Shown: positions 21,751 to 30,490 of the stretch, in pieces
How positions within the stretch are numbered: position 1 is the first letter of the stretch
How the letters are laid out: each line of letters opens with the position of its first letter
Source: Collinsella aerofaciens
GTDB taxonomy: Bacteria; Actinomycetota; Coriobacteriia; Coriobacteriales; Coriobacteriaceae
Assembly: GCA_008668235.1 (NCBI GenBank)
Contig: RQCP01000038.1
Span: 1 to 45,585, forward strand
DNA: 45,585 bases
Reading direction: 5' to 3'
Notes under the pieces: generated by a model
Told to the model about the DNA's origin: nothing
What the model saw: the letters and a program-made list of their open reading frames with translations, nothing else
Databases searched by the model: none
Made by a program: the position numbers and the translations under genes

Positions 21751-22374
21751 ATGAAGTATTTTAGCAACATAACAGCGATAAGCGAGCTTTCCGAGAGCGA
21801 GGGCGTGTTCACCACAGCTCAGGCGGCTCGTATGGACATCTCTCGAGATGCGCTGGCACACTCATGCCGTGTGGGGCGTCTTGAACGGATATGCCACGGT
21901 GCCTACCGGATGTCTGGAACACAGCGCCAAGACACCGACGAGCTCAACGCTTTTTGGAAGCTTACCAATCCCTCCCTTTGCGCGTGGGAGAGAAAGCGCC
22001 AGTGGGATGGCATCGCCGTGAGCGGTACGACTGCGGCGAACCTGCAGCAAATGGGCGATTTCTACCTGTCTCCCTACAGGATGACCGCGCCCACGCGTAT
22101 CAATACAAGAAACGAATCCCTTTCTTTTGCAAAGCGCGAGATTGCCGAGCGAGATATCGTTTGGCTCGACGGCCTGCCGGTAACCAAACCCGAGCGCACG
22201 CTTGTCGATCTTTGCCTCGATCGCGAGGACCCCTCATTAATTATCGATGCCTATCACGACGCGCTTGGACGTGGGCTCGATACGCAGCGGCTGAAAGAAC
22301 TCGTAAAGGAGAGCTCTAAAACCGCCAAACGACGCGAACTAATGAGGCCTTTGCTGATGGTGCTGAACGGGTAA
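21751..22374 (+). CDS. AbiEi-type antitoxin, type IV toxin-antitoxin system
   Basis: AbiEi proteins are winged-helix transcription factors that repress their own operon and counteract the AbiEii toxin without forming a stable complex. The 207-aa protein has the N-terminal AbiEi winged helix: GVFTTAQAARMDISRDAL followed by RLERICHGAYR, about residues 17-55. Its C-terminal domain has the family-like pattern LPVTKPERTLVDLC. An ATG at 21727 is in frame, but ATG 21751 fits the promoter and leaderless start better. Base composition is lower in GC than the genes to the left. Confidence 0.87.
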   Translation: MKYFSNITAISELSESEGVFTTAQAARMDISRDALAHSCRVGRLERICHGAYRMSGTQRQDTDELNAFWKLTNPSLCAWERKRQWDGIAVSGTTAANLQQMGDFYLSPYRMTAPTRINTRNESLSFAKREIAERDIVWLDGLPVTKPERTLVDLCLDREDPSLIIDAYHDALGRGLDTQRLKELVKESSKTAKRRELMRPLLMVLNG

Positions 22375-22389
22375 TGCGAAACGGAGGAC

Positions 22390-23280
22390 ATGGTGAAGTA
22401 CAAAACGCCTGCCGCATTGGAGATGGCTGTTAGGAATGCCGCAAGAGAATCACCAATGGATACTAATCGGGCGATCGTCGGTTTCTACTTTCATCGCTTC
22501 CTGTGTCGCGTTTTTTCAGAAGATGACGGCAGCTTTGTGCTCAAGGGCGGCCAAAGCGTCCTGGCGCGAACACTCGATGCGCGTGTCACAAGAGATATTG
22601 ACTTGGTTGCTCAAGAGGAAAGTCTCGAAGATGCTATTGCCGATCTGGTGCAGGCGGCTTCGATTGATCTGGAGGATTTCGTTTCGTTTGTCTTTGATCG
22701 TGCAGAGCGGATCAAAGAAGAAGATGAGTATCGGTGCGGTGCTAAGGTGTGGTTCACCCCCTTTATGGGAACCAAGAAGCTACAGCCAATTTCAATTGAC
22801 TTGGTAATTGATGAAGTGCGGGGACTTGAGCCTGAGGTTCTTGCGCCGATCGATCGTTTGAATATCGAGGGACTCCCAGTCTGCGACTATCGAGTATGCC
22901 GAGTGGAGAGCGCCCTTGCAGATAAATTGCTCGCAATGATAGAGATGCATGAGGGCCGTGCTTCATCGCGAATCAAGGATATAGTCGACATCTTGGTGTA
23001 CGCGAAAACTTGCATCATCGATGGGGCTACGCTTGTCGAGAGAGTCGAGAAAGAAGCGTCTGCCCGCAAGGTGGTAATGCCGGAAGAGTTCGTGGCGCCT
23101 CTCTGGTGGAAACAAAATGGTTCTGCGCAGTACGTAAAGATGGCGAGGCAGGCGGGGGTACTTGATCTCGCGGGAAACATTGCTGGGGCAGAAGATATCG
23201 TCAATCGGTTGTATGCACCGTGCTTTAATCATTCGGCGAATATGCGCAAATGGAATCCTCAGACCACGGGATGGGAATAG
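22390..23280 (+). CDS. AbiEii-type nucleotidyltransferase toxin
   Basis: This 296-aa protein is the toxin of the type IV AbiE pair, a DNA polymerase beta-like nucleotidyltransferase. Family motifs are clear: FVLKGGQSVLART (the GS-type motif, here GGQS, near residue 50), VTRDIDLVA with two acidic metal ligands near 67-71, and a later ADKLLAMIEMHEG...SRIKDIVDI, matching the conserved K...KDxxD region. Related toxins modify tRNA ends or nucleotides, and AbiE systems can cause abortive infection or plasmid stabilisation. GAAACGGAGG lies upstream of ATG 22390, 15 bases after the antitoxin stop. Confidence 0.88.
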   Translation: MVKYKTPAALEMAVRNAARESPMDTNRAIVGFYFHRFLCRVFSEDDGSFVLKGGQSVLARTLDARVTRDIDLVAQEESLEDAIADLVQAASIDLEDFVSFVFDRAERIKEEDEYRCGAKVWFTPFMGTKKLQPISIDLVIDEVRGLEPEVLAPIDRLNIEGLPVCDYRVCRVESALADKLLAMIEMHEGRASSRIKDIVDILVYAKTCIIDGATLVERVEKEASARKVVMPEEFVAPLWWKQNGSAQYVKMARQAGVLDLAGNIAGAEDIVNRLYAPCFNHSANMRKWNPQTTGWE

Positions 23281-23291
23281 TCTAGACCCGC

Positions 23292-23645
23292 ATGCTGAAT
23301 CGCATGCGCGAGCAAAAGGAGCTGCGCAAGCGCCTCGAGGAGGGCGATGCAGCCTGTGATATGGACGAGGACGAGGCGATCGAAGGCGTTCGTCGCGACG
23401 TGCTGTATCCCGAGGAAGTGATCAACGCCAAACTCGGTGGCTATTGGAATGCAAGCCTGAGACTTGACCTGCCCTGGAAGGATGGGCATTTCAAAACCTG
23501 CGTGCGGATCGACAGGGTTATCGATGACCTGTTTGCCGAGGAGACGAAGCGCTGTGCTGCGGAGCTTGGGAAGAAGCTCGGGCGCGGGCATGAGAAGCAC
23601 GATGGACAATTTGACGAGGATTTGCTGAGCGGGATGTCCTTGTGA
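23292..23645 (+). CDS. Unknown small protein after AbiEii
   Basis: The family is not recognised. The 117-aa product is charged and probably soluble, with helical ends (EQKELRKRLEEGD; EETKRCAAELGKKLG) and a central section YPEEVINAKLGGYWNASLRLDLPWKDGHFKTC that could be beta-rich (given here as the pieces VINAKLGGYW and DLPWKDGHF). Its codon use is GC-rich like the host core and unlike the AbiE genes. It starts 12 bases after abiEii without a clear ribosome site. It may be an older resident gene or a fragment of a longer one. Confidence 0.45.
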   Translation: MLNRMREQKELRKRLEEGDAACDMDEDEAIEGVRRDVLYPEEVINAKLGGYWNASLRLDLPWKDGHFKTCVRIDRVIDDLFAEETKRCAAELGKKLGRGHEKHDGQFDEDLLSGMSL

Positions 23646-23732
23646 ACGGTTACTGGCAGTCCGATAAAAATCTGTCCGGACGGAATGGTAGAAAGATAGC
23701 GCAAATGGAATTTGTACTTTAAGGAGTTGGCA

Positions 23733-24170
23733 ATGGAAATCGCCTATAAGGAACTGTTTCGTGTAAACCGCCCCATCTGCGGTCCTGGACCAGGAGGTTT
23801 TTTCATTAAAAGATTCAAGGAAAGCGGCTACAGTGAGGCTGAATTAATCGATTTGATTTCAGGAATTGATTTCTCTCTCACTGGATCTGAGGGGGACATT
23901 AGCTTGAAAAAGAAATGCAAAATAATCGAACAGGCGGTGACTGGGGTGCATTATACGAGTTGGGCCCTCAGCGTGATTAGCATGATTATCTCACTTACGG
24001 TCGGAGGGTGTCTGTCTGCATGGGCGGTCAGTAACTCAATCGCTGCCGGGGTTTTCGTGACGCTATTCCTGATTGCCTTGGGAATATATGCATGGTTTCG
24101 TTTTTGCTTTGAGCGAAATAGGACCGTGCTGTTGTGTGCGCTGAACCACATAAAGACACTTCAGTCGTAG
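23733..24170 (+). CDS. Unknown two-helix membrane protein
   Basis: The family is not recognised. The 145-aa protein has a soluble N-terminal part (about 75 residues, with PICGPGPGGFF and SEAELIDLISGIDF). Two closely spaced membrane helices (SWALSVISMIISLTVGGCLSA and IAAGVFVTLFLIALGIYAW, about 80-125) follow, and then a short basic tail. AAGGAG at 23721-23726 with seven bases to ATG 23733 makes it a convincing gene. It lies between the AbiE pair and the restriction operon, and its low GC suits horizontal origin. A membrane effector role is only a guess from position. Confidence 0.65.
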   Translation: MEIAYKELFRVNRPICGPGPGGFFIKRFKESGYSEAELIDLISGIDFSLTGSEGDISLKKKCKIIEQAVTGVHYTSWALSVISMIISLTVGGCLSAWAVSNSIAAGVFVTLFLIALGIYAWFRFCFERNRTVLLCALNHIKTLQS

Positions 24171-24480
24171 TTGCATGAAATCGTTGAGCCCGCGCCCTTC
24201 GGATTACTTCTAAGTGAACATTAACAGTCGCTGAAACGCCGCAGGCGACTGTCTGCTGCTTCGCGCTGCTTAGACACGCGCGATTGGGGGCTAGCGACTC
24301 TGGCTGAGGCGCGCGGGTCGTGAGTGCGTGTGGTGCGTCCCACGGTTGGTGGTGGCTGCCATGCGGAGATAGGAGGCGGATTTCTAGAAATAAGGCGAAT
24401 TAAATTGCTCTACTTTTATGAATGGTAAAGTCTTGTGTTTGTAGAATATTGCTATTACTGATCGAAATGAGATAGACATC
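24171..24480. other. Intergenic region before the restriction operon
   Basis: 310 bases without a gene. The left two thirds are GC-rich and show nothing recognisable. The last 90 bases (24391-24480) turn AT-rich and probably hold the promoter of the methyltransferase operon; TAGAAT at 24442-24447 is a possible -10, but no good -35 is seen. Confidence 0.4.
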
Positions 24481-25704
24481 GTGGAGACTCGTCAGACAAA
24501 GCCTTATCGCATCGCCTCTCTCTTTGCGGGATGCGGTGGTCTTGACCTCGGTTTCGCCGGAGGGTTCGATTTCCAAGGCAAACATTTTGCTCGTTTGGCC
24601 ACCGAAGTTGTCTACGCCAATGATTTCGATCGCGATGCTGTGACCTGTTTCAATGAGAACATTCCGAATTACGATGTTGCCGCTAATTGCATCGAGAAGG
24701 ATATTCGTCAAGTTGAGCTTGATGAAATACCGGACTACGATATTCTTCTTGCTGGCTTCCCCTGCCAACCCTTTTCCAACGCAGGACTTCGTGGCGGCGT
24801 AAACGATAAATACAACCGTGGAACCCTTTTTGAGGAATGCGAGCGCATTCTAAAGGGAAAAATTGATGCGGGCAAGAAGCCCAGAGCATTCGTCTTTGAG
24901 AATGTGCGCGGAATCATGTCCTCTAAGATGGATGATGGAACTCCCGTCATCACTGAGATCGAAAATCGCATGAGGGCCCTTGGCTACAACGTCTGCCACC
25001 AGCTTGTGAAGGCGAGCAATTATGGCGTGCCCCAGAACAGGTTCCGACTCTTGATCATCGGCATAGACAGTTCTCTGAACAAAACGTTTGATTTCGATGA
25101 GATGGATTGCGTTGTCAATTCGGAGCAGTTGCCTTCCGTTTCTGCGGGGCGGCCCGAAAAGTTGCTTCTGGGGTTCATCCTTCAAAATCCCTCGGTTGAA
25201 CACGAAAACGGGGAGTTCTGGCCGTACACCGATGCCACTCAGGCCATGATTGAGCAAATCGGCCCCTGTGCTCATGGTGATATGGCTTTTAAGTATTTTA
25301 CTGAAGGCATGACTATCCGCGATCTTCCCGAGGTGGTCTTTGAGGGCCGCTCGTGGAAGGATATTCCCTACGAACTCCTTAAGCCTAGGTTTAAGAAGAT
25401 TGCCGACGATCCGAAGCGCTACCATGCCCCCAAGTTCTTCCGCAGGTTCGCTTTTGGCGAGATTAACGGTACGATTACCGCCTCTGCACAGCCGGAGAAT
25501 TGCGGCATCACGCATCCCGTTGAGAACCGCCGCTATACAGTTGGCGAGATTGCGCGAATTCAGTCCTTCCCGGATTCCTATGATTTCAGCAAGATTCCCT
25601 TGCAGTCACGTTATAAGGTTATCGGCAATGCTGTGCCGCCAGTGCTTGGCTGGGTCATTGCCAGAGCTCTGACGAACAAGCTCCTGGAGGCTGACGGTGA
25701 GTAA
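24481..25704 (+). CDS. DNA (cytosine-5) methyltransferase
   Basis: This 407-aa enzyme methylates C5 of cytosine in a specific site, protecting host DNA from the nuclease encoded next to it. Motifs are complete: I ASLFAGCGGLDLGF near residues 12-25, IV with the catalytic Cys in LAGFPCQPFSNAG near 94, VI AFVFENVRG near 138, VIII VPQNRFRLLI near 183 and X YKVIGNAVPP near 382. The target recognition region lies between VIII and IX, about 205-345. GTG 24481 is the start favoured by an in-frame stop 36 bases upstream and by the position of motif I. The 3' end overlaps the McrB-like gene by eight bases. Confidence 0.94.
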   Translation: METRQTKPYRIASLFAGCGGLDLGFAGGFDFQGKHFARLATEVVYANDFDRDAVTCFNENIPNYDVAANCIEKDIRQVELDEIPDYDILLAGFPCQPFSNAGLRGGVNDKYNRGTLFEECERILKGKIDAGKKPRAFVFENVRGIMSSKMDDGTPVITEIENRMRALGYNVCHQLVKASNYGVPQNRFRLLIIGIDSSLNKTFDFDEMDCVVNSEQLPSVSAGRPEKLLLGFILQNPSVEHENGEFWPYTDATQAMIEQIGPCAHGDMAFKYFTEGMTIRDLPEVVFEGRSWKDIPYELLKPRFKKIADDPKRYHAPKFFRRFAFGEINGTITASAQPENCGITHPVENRRYTVGEIARIQSFPDSYDFSKIPLQSRYKVIGNAVPPVLGWVIARALTNKLLEADGE

Positions 25705-27505
25705 ATACTTCTCAATCGATGCAATTATGGCAGCGTTCTCCCTACTAAACACAGAGCTTTCAGCTGGGACGCATTTTAGCGCGCTGCAATATATGTTCGC
25801 CCTTGACAACTATGCTCACGAGTTCGGTAGAGACTGCGATACCGATTCCGATGAGGACACATTTGTTTCTTTCGCCCATAAAGTTGGCGGACTTGAAGAC
25901 GGGGAAGTCCCTGACCACATTGATGGCTTTACCGGCAAAAAGCCGAAAAAGGACAAAGATTCTGCCCGAATCCATTCAAATTTCATTAGCGCAGGAGCTG
26001 TTCAACGTTCTGAGCGCGCAACCCGCGAAGACCCCGAGCTTTACCCCAGTGGGGCAAAAAGCCATCTTTTCGCCATTTCCAAGAAGGTACTTCTGGCCGA
26101 TTCAATTTGCTATGAGCATTTGGACTACTATCTCTCATCAAAGGAAATGAAGACGGCGTTTGCTGTGTGGGTTGAACGTAATTCTGCCTTCAAAGATGAG
26201 TCTTCTTTTGCGGAGGCCCTTAAGGACGCTCTTGGTCAAAGCTACACTGCTGATTTGATAAATGCTCTCTGGAAAGATGGCGCACCGTCCCCAGATGATA
26301 TTGGCCTTGACGATGATGTTTTTTCAAATGTGAAGCCGCGCATTGATTGGGTAACGATTGGGGAGCACTTTCCAGTGGGCGAACCGAACGGTACTCATTC
26401 CGAACCAGACAGGGTGAATCTAGTAAGAAACAGTCCGGAACTTCTCGAAAAGGTGGCGGGCTTGTCTCACAATTTGATTTACTTTGGTGCTCCTGGTACG
26501 GGAAAGTCCTATCAACTGAATAAACTTGCCGGGGATAGCTTTGCCAAGAAAAACATTCGGCGAGTAACCTTCTATCCGGACTACACGTACTCGCAGTTCG
26601 TGGGATGTTTTAAACCCTATAGTGAGCCTGGCAGCAAGGAGATATCCTACGAGTTTGTCGAAGGTCCATTCTTAAAGACCTACCTCGAGGCCATAGCGCA
26701 CCCCTATGACAATTTTGTCCTGTTGATTGAAGAAATCAACCGTGCGAATCCCGCTGCTGTCTTCGGTGACGTGTTCCAACTGCTTGACCGAGATAAGGAC
26801 GGGAACAGTGTCTACTCGGTTGCCGCGCCGAAGGAGATGGCTGGCTGCATCGGCAAGTATCTAAAAACGTTCAAAGAGGATGCTGATGTTCGAGACGCTA
26901 TCGAGAGGTATTACGACCCCGATATGGACTTCGATGTTTTTAGGGAGATAGCCTGCGAGGAGCTCTCCCTACCGTCCAACATGTACATCTGGGCGACTAT
27001 GAATAGCGCTGACCAAGGGGTGTTTCCGATGGACACCGCATTTAAGCGGCGTTGGAACTTCAAGTACATTGACATCGATGCTGAAGCCGACAAGCCTCTC
27101 GAAGACGGGAGGAGGATATCCGAGATAAAGGTACCGATTTCGGTAAACGACCCCGACTCTCGAATCGTTTGGGATAAGCTGCGCCGCAAGATTAACGCGC
27201 TGATGAAGGGTCTCGGGATCAATGAGGACAAGTTCTTGGGCCCCTTCTTCATCTCGCCCAATGATCTCAACGATCGATTCGGCGATGTCTTTAAATGTAA
27301 GGTTCTTCTCTACCTATGCGAGGACGTTGGGAAGTTGAAGCGCGGACGGCTTTTCAGAGATGAGACGGCGACCTATTTTGAGCTGTGTAAACAGTTCGAG
27401 AGCGATGGAGTCGCCATCTTCAAGGGCATCGAACTTGCCGATGTTGTCGCTGACAAGACATCGGAGGACGTTACTGCCGAATCTGAAGAAGAGACTGAGG
27501 AATAG
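25697..27505 (+). CDS. McrB-like AAA+ NTPase of a LlaJI-type restriction system
   Basis: This 602-aa protein is the motor subunit of a modification-linked restriction complex. Residues 1-250 form a variable N-terminal region that may recognise DNA. The AAA+ domain has Walker A LIYFGAPGTGKSY near 264-272, Walker B VLLIEEINRANPAAVFGDVF near 340, and the McrB signature MNSADQGVFPMD...AFKRRW near 434. McrB relatives usually hydrolyse GTP. GTG 25697 has CTGGAGG upstream. In LlaJI and BsuMI an McrB-like subunit works with an McrC-like nuclease, which is the next gene. Confidence 0.9.
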   Translation: MSKYFSIDAIMAAFSLLNTELSAGTHFSALQYMFALDNYAHEFGRDCDTDSDEDTFVSFAHKVGGLEDGEVPDHIDGFTGKKPKKDKDSARIHSNFISAGAVQRSERATREDPELYPSGAKSHLFAISKKVLLADSICYEHLDYYLSSKEMKTAFAVWVERNSAFKDESSFAEALKDALGQSYTADLINALWKDGAPSPDDIGLDDDVFSNVKPRIDWVTIGEHFPVGEPNGTHSEPDRVNLVRNSPELLEKVAGLSHNLIYFGAPGTGKSYQLNKLAGDSFAKKNIRRVTFYPDYTYSQFVGCFKPYSEPGSKEISYEFVEGPFLKTYLEAIAHPYDNFVLLIEEINRANPAAVFGDVFQLLDRDKDGNSVYSVAAPKEMAGCIGKYLKTFKEDADVRDAIERYYDPDMDFDVFREIACEELSLPSNMYIWATMNSADQGVFPMDTAFKRRWNFKYIDIDAEADKPLEDGRRISEIKVPISVNDPDSRIVWDKLRRKINALMKGLGINEDKFLGPFFISPNDLNDRFGDVFKCKVLLYLCEDVGKLKRGRLFRDETATYFELCKQFESDGVAIFKGIELADVVADKTSEDVTAESEEETEE

Positions 27506-27508
27506 GCA

Positions 27509-28960
27509 ATGAAACCGGTGATGGTCCGCGAGCTGAGGCCCTTTTCTCTTGCTTGGCTTGCTGACGAGCTGGGATGTACGGATGCGAGGGCAAAAGCCCT
27601 CGTTGGCGATTTGATGGCGCGCGGTATTGTGCGATACCGGACGGGAAGGAAAACCGATCCCGAGGAAGCCGATGTGGAGAGCGCTACTCCCTATGAAGTC
27701 TACCAGTTCCGCTTCGTGGGCCTGGTGATGACCGAGGGTGTGGTGATTGTTGTTTATCCCAAGTACTTCCATGACCGGATGCCTGTTAATGACGAACTCA
27801 GGTTGATAATGCGAGTTCTCAAGCGTGATGCGGGCATCGCGGTGCTGACGAGTTTGGAAGATGCCGGCGAGGGCACTAACGACAAACTGCCCGTGATGCT
27901 GGCGCTGTTGGAGCTGTACGGCGAGTACGGTGAGTACTCGAACTACGCGGAAGGTCGCGAACTCAACGGTAGTGGGGGCATTGACTGGAACCGTACAATT
28001 GATGGACACTTGCCCGTTCTTTCGAGCGGTCGGCCGATATACATGGAGTATGAGACGCGCAAGACGCATCGCGATGACTCCGACTTCATCACGCGGCTGC
28101 ATCGCGCCGTATTGACCGAGTGCTCGCGTAAGTTCGGGGAAGTGGGCATCGACAAACTGCTTTCGCTCGATGAGGTGTGTCTTTCGGATGAGGACATCGA
28201 GGCTTTCGGCGATGTCGAGATGCTGGGTTGGCGTCTGGAATGCGAGCGCGCGGCTCAGTTCTCGGACTGGAAGCTCTTAACGCTCGATTTGCTTGAGCGC
28301 TACCTGCTGGTGCGTGAGAGCGAGGTACGCAGCGATGAGGTGCAGGCACTGGGGACAACGAGCTTTTACCACCTGTGGGAAGAGGCTTGTAAAACGGCCC
28401 TTGGCGATGCCCTTGGTAAACGGCTGGGCACGCTCGAGCTTACGCTTGAGGGTAAGTGGGCGGCTGATAGGCGAAAGAAACTGATCGAGATAATTCCACG
28501 GCCCCTGTGGGAGCGCTGGCACGGCGATGGGTTTGCTGAGCCCGAGGGTACCGACACACTCATCCCTGATGCCATTGCCATTGCAAATGGACCCGATGGC
28601 GAGCGACTGTTCTGCATCTGCGATGCGAAGTACTATGTGCCGAGCGTTAGTGGCAAGATGGAGCACCAGCCGGGGCTGGAGTCGGTTGCCAAGCAGTTCC
28701 TATACCAGAGTGCATACCGCGGGTTTGTCGAGGCTTGCGGGTTCGACCGGGTGGTGAACGCGTTTCTAGTGCCGGGAACCGTTGATAGGCCTGAGCTGAT
28801 GGCGAGGGTGTCGTTTCCAGGCGTGATTGCGGAAGAAAAAAAGCCGTTCGGTAATTTTATCAACATGCTGATGCTGCCGGCGGGGGTCGTGTTTGAGGCG
28901 TATCTTCGCGGAGAAGCATTGAATACTTGTCGACTACTTGCGGTTGAGGCTGCTTGCTAG
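27509..28960 (+). CDS. LlaJI-family / McrC-like restriction endonuclease
   Basis: This 483-aa protein is the nuclease partner of the McrB-like NTPase. The N-terminal part (about 1-60) looks like a winged helix (PFSLAWLADELGCTDARAKA). The C-terminal PD-(D/E)xK core shows TLIPDAIAI near residue 352 and CICDAKYYVP near 371, giving the D...DxK catalytic set. Order (methylase, McrB-like, LlaJI-like) and the three-base gap support a single operon. LlaJI itself recognises an asymmetric site and has two methylases; only one is present here. No strong terminator follows. Confidence 0.87.
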   Translation: MKPVMVRELRPFSLAWLADELGCTDARAKALVGDLMARGIVRYRTGRKTDPEEADVESATPYEVYQFRFVGLVMTEGVVIVVYPKYFHDRMPVNDELRLIMRVLKRDAGIAVLTSLEDAGEGTNDKLPVMLALLELYGEYGEYSNYAEGRELNGSGGIDWNRTIDGHLPVLSSGRPIYMEYETRKTHRDDSDFITRLHRAVLTECSRKFGEVGIDKLLSLDEVCLSDEDIEAFGDVEMLGWRLECERAAQFSDWKLLTLDLLERYLLVRESEVRSDEVQALGTTSFYHLWEEACKTALGDALGKRLGTLELTLEGKWAADRRKKLIEIIPRPLWERWHGDGFAEPEGTDTLIPDAIAIANGPDGERLFCICDAKYYVPSVSGKMEHQPGLESVAKQFLYQSAYRGFVEACGFDRVVNAFLVPGTVDRPELMARVSFPGVIAEEKKPFGNFINMLMLPAGVVFEAYLRGEALNTCRLLAVEAAC

Positions 28961-29288
28961 CGGGAAAACCAAGGCGATCGACTAGCAACTGAGGACAAAA
29001 GGGGCGCGGTCCTTTCTCGATACTTGGCTAAGCCGGATGGTTTGCGCGGACTATGCGCAGGTTGCCATACTATGCGGGTTCTTACCGCAGTGTGAGAAGA
29101 ACTTGCAAGAATCGCAAGTTCTTGTCACGCGATGAGAAAAACTTGCAAGTAGTTGCCGACCGTTTCTCTGTCCTTTCTTTCCTTTTTCTCAAACGGTGCA
29201 GGTGCCGTCGCCTTAACCGCCCTGCGTGAGTTTTTGCCCGTATGGGATGGTATTCAACACATGCAACAACTAAATCGGAGGTTTGACC
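28961..29288. other. Intergenic region with ACTTGCAAG repeats
   Basis: 328 bases after the restriction operon. GAGGAC/GTCCTT at 28991-29014 is a weak terminator candidate. AAGAACTTGC (29097-29106) and GCAAGTTCTT (29114-29123) form a perfect 10-base inverted repeat, and the palindrome ACTTGCAAGT recurs at 29141-29150. These look like regulator binding sites for the gene at 29289. Confidence 0.5.
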
Positions 29289-30116
29289 ATGGCTACGTGG
29301 GAACTCAACTGTCAATCGATTCCATCGTCTACGGGCGACAAGGAGCTCGCTCCCTATCTCGCACGCCAAAAGGCGATGCGCGAGTTTTTTGAACGCGCAC
29401 TGTTTGTCACCAAGGATCAGGACAACAACGGCCTGTACTTTTTGGGTGCCACGATGGGCTCGGGCAAAAACTACACCGCCGAGCAAGTCACGGCCGACCT
29501 GATTGCCGGCGGCTGGGATGAGTCGGGCTGTTTTAACAAATGCCCCGGTCGCCGCATCTTGGTGTTTGTGGTTCCGGGTAAGGACAACCGCGACAACTAT
29601 GTTGCAAGTGCGCGCCAATTGCTGGTTGGTCAGGGCATGGATTGCGATGATGCGGCGCGTATGGTGTTCGATCTTCCGCGAGCAGGGGAGAACATCAAAA
29701 ACTGGATCGATGCCACGTTTGACAAGGGTAGCGTAAGGCCACGCGATATTCCATGCCCCTTTGGAGCGAAGGACGAGGCCGTGACGGATGCGGGTGCCGT
29801 CTGCGATGCCTCTGCTGCCGCGGTCACCCGCCTGCGCGGAATCGATCTTGCCGAAGCCATTGCCAACGGCAACGCCGACGATGCAGACGAGGCGCTCAAC
29901 GCCAAGATCGCTGCGGCTCACGATGCCATCGAGCGCGCTGCGGCTGCCAAGATTGAGCTCGATGCTGCCGTTGCTGCGACGGATGCTGTGGCACCGGCCT
30001 ACTTGGAGGCGCTTGCTAACTACACCGCCGCCAAGGCCGAGCTCGACCAGGCTATTGCCGAGCTTAACGCCGAGATCGCTCGCCAAGAGGCCGCTGAGCG
30101 CGGGAATGGCGAGTAG
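29289..30116 (+). CDS. Chimeric P-loop / coiled-coil protein, probably degenerate
   Basis: This 275-aa frame seems to join two unrelated pieces. Residues 1-155 look like the start of a helicase-type P-loop NTPase: FFERALFVTKDQDNNGLYFL, Walker A GATMGSGKNYTAEQV near 58, then RRILVFVVPGKDNRDNY. No Walker B or helicase motifs follow. From about 160 the sequence becomes Ala-rich coiled coil (AAAAKIELDAAVAATDA, ANYTAAKAELDQAIAELNAE), as in wall-anchored surface proteins. Just beyond the stop, frames hold the broken anchor of such a protein. A deletion fusing two genes is the simplest reading. GGAGG at 29277-29281 supports ATG 29289, so the fusion may still be translated. Confidence 0.6.
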   Translation: MATWELNCQSIPSSTGDKELAPYLARQKAMREFFERALFVTKDQDNNGLYFLGATMGSGKNYTAEQVTADLIAGGWDESGCFNKCPGRRILVFVVPGKDNRDNYVASARQLLVGQGMDCDDAARMVFDLPRAGENIKNWIDATFDKGSVRPRDIPCPFGAKDEAVTDAGAVCDASAAAVTRLRGIDLAEAIANGNADDADEALNAKIAAAHDAIERAAAAKIELDAAVAATDAVAPAYLEALANYTAAKAELDQAIAELNAEIARQEAAERGNGE

Positions 30117-30312
30117 GTTCAGCCTGCGATGCAGGTGACGTATGAGGCCAAACACGCGGTGGCAAAGACCGGGGTTGTGGCGCAGCAGACGGCGATGCCC
30201 TACCACGGGTGATGCGTCCGACCTGCTGGGCGAGACTTTCGTAACCGGCGGCACGGTCCTAGTGGCCGCCGGCGTCTTCCTGTCCGACAAGCGCCGCCAG
30301 CTGATCCGTTAG
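30117..30312 (+). pseudogene. Degraded cell-wall anchor of a surface protein
   Basis: After the stop at 30116 the same frame reads VQPAMQVTYEAKHAVAKTGVV, with AKTG resembling the sortase-type (L)PKTG. It stops again at about 30212. In the next frame from 30211 a membrane anchor follows, GETFVTGGTVLVAAGVFL, then the basic tail SDKRRQLIR and a stop at 30310-30312. One stop and one frameshift therefore separate an LPXTG-like C terminus from the coiled coil upstream. Confidence 0.65.
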
Positions 30313-30340
30313 GGGCGGGGGAAAGCGGATCGTTTTCGGC

Positions 30341-30380
30341 GCGCCGCAGGTGATACGAATCCTGCGGCGCACTGTTTTTT
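30341..30380 (+). terminator. Intrinsic terminator
   Basis: GCGCCGCAGG (30341-30350) and CCTGCGGCGC (30361-30370) form a perfect 10-bp stem with a 10-base loop. ACTGTTTTTT follows. It ends the degraded surface-protein locus. Confidence 0.88.
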
Positions 30381-30490
30381 GCGCGAGGGCTTTCAGCTGT
30401 GTCCGCACGACATGCGACACTTACCCTGCCACCATGCTCCGTCGCGGCGGCATGCATCTGAACAGCGGCCCTCTAAGGAGTTCGATATCG

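Noticed and set aside
23292..23645. Third component of the AbiE system
   Set aside because: AbiE is a two-gene system and this product has GC-rich codon use unlike the AbiE genes, so it is listed only as unknown.
21238..30490. Possible complete transposon or prophage carrying the island
   Set aside because: No transposase, integrase or phage structural gene is seen; only fold-back ends and a lower GC content point to transfer.
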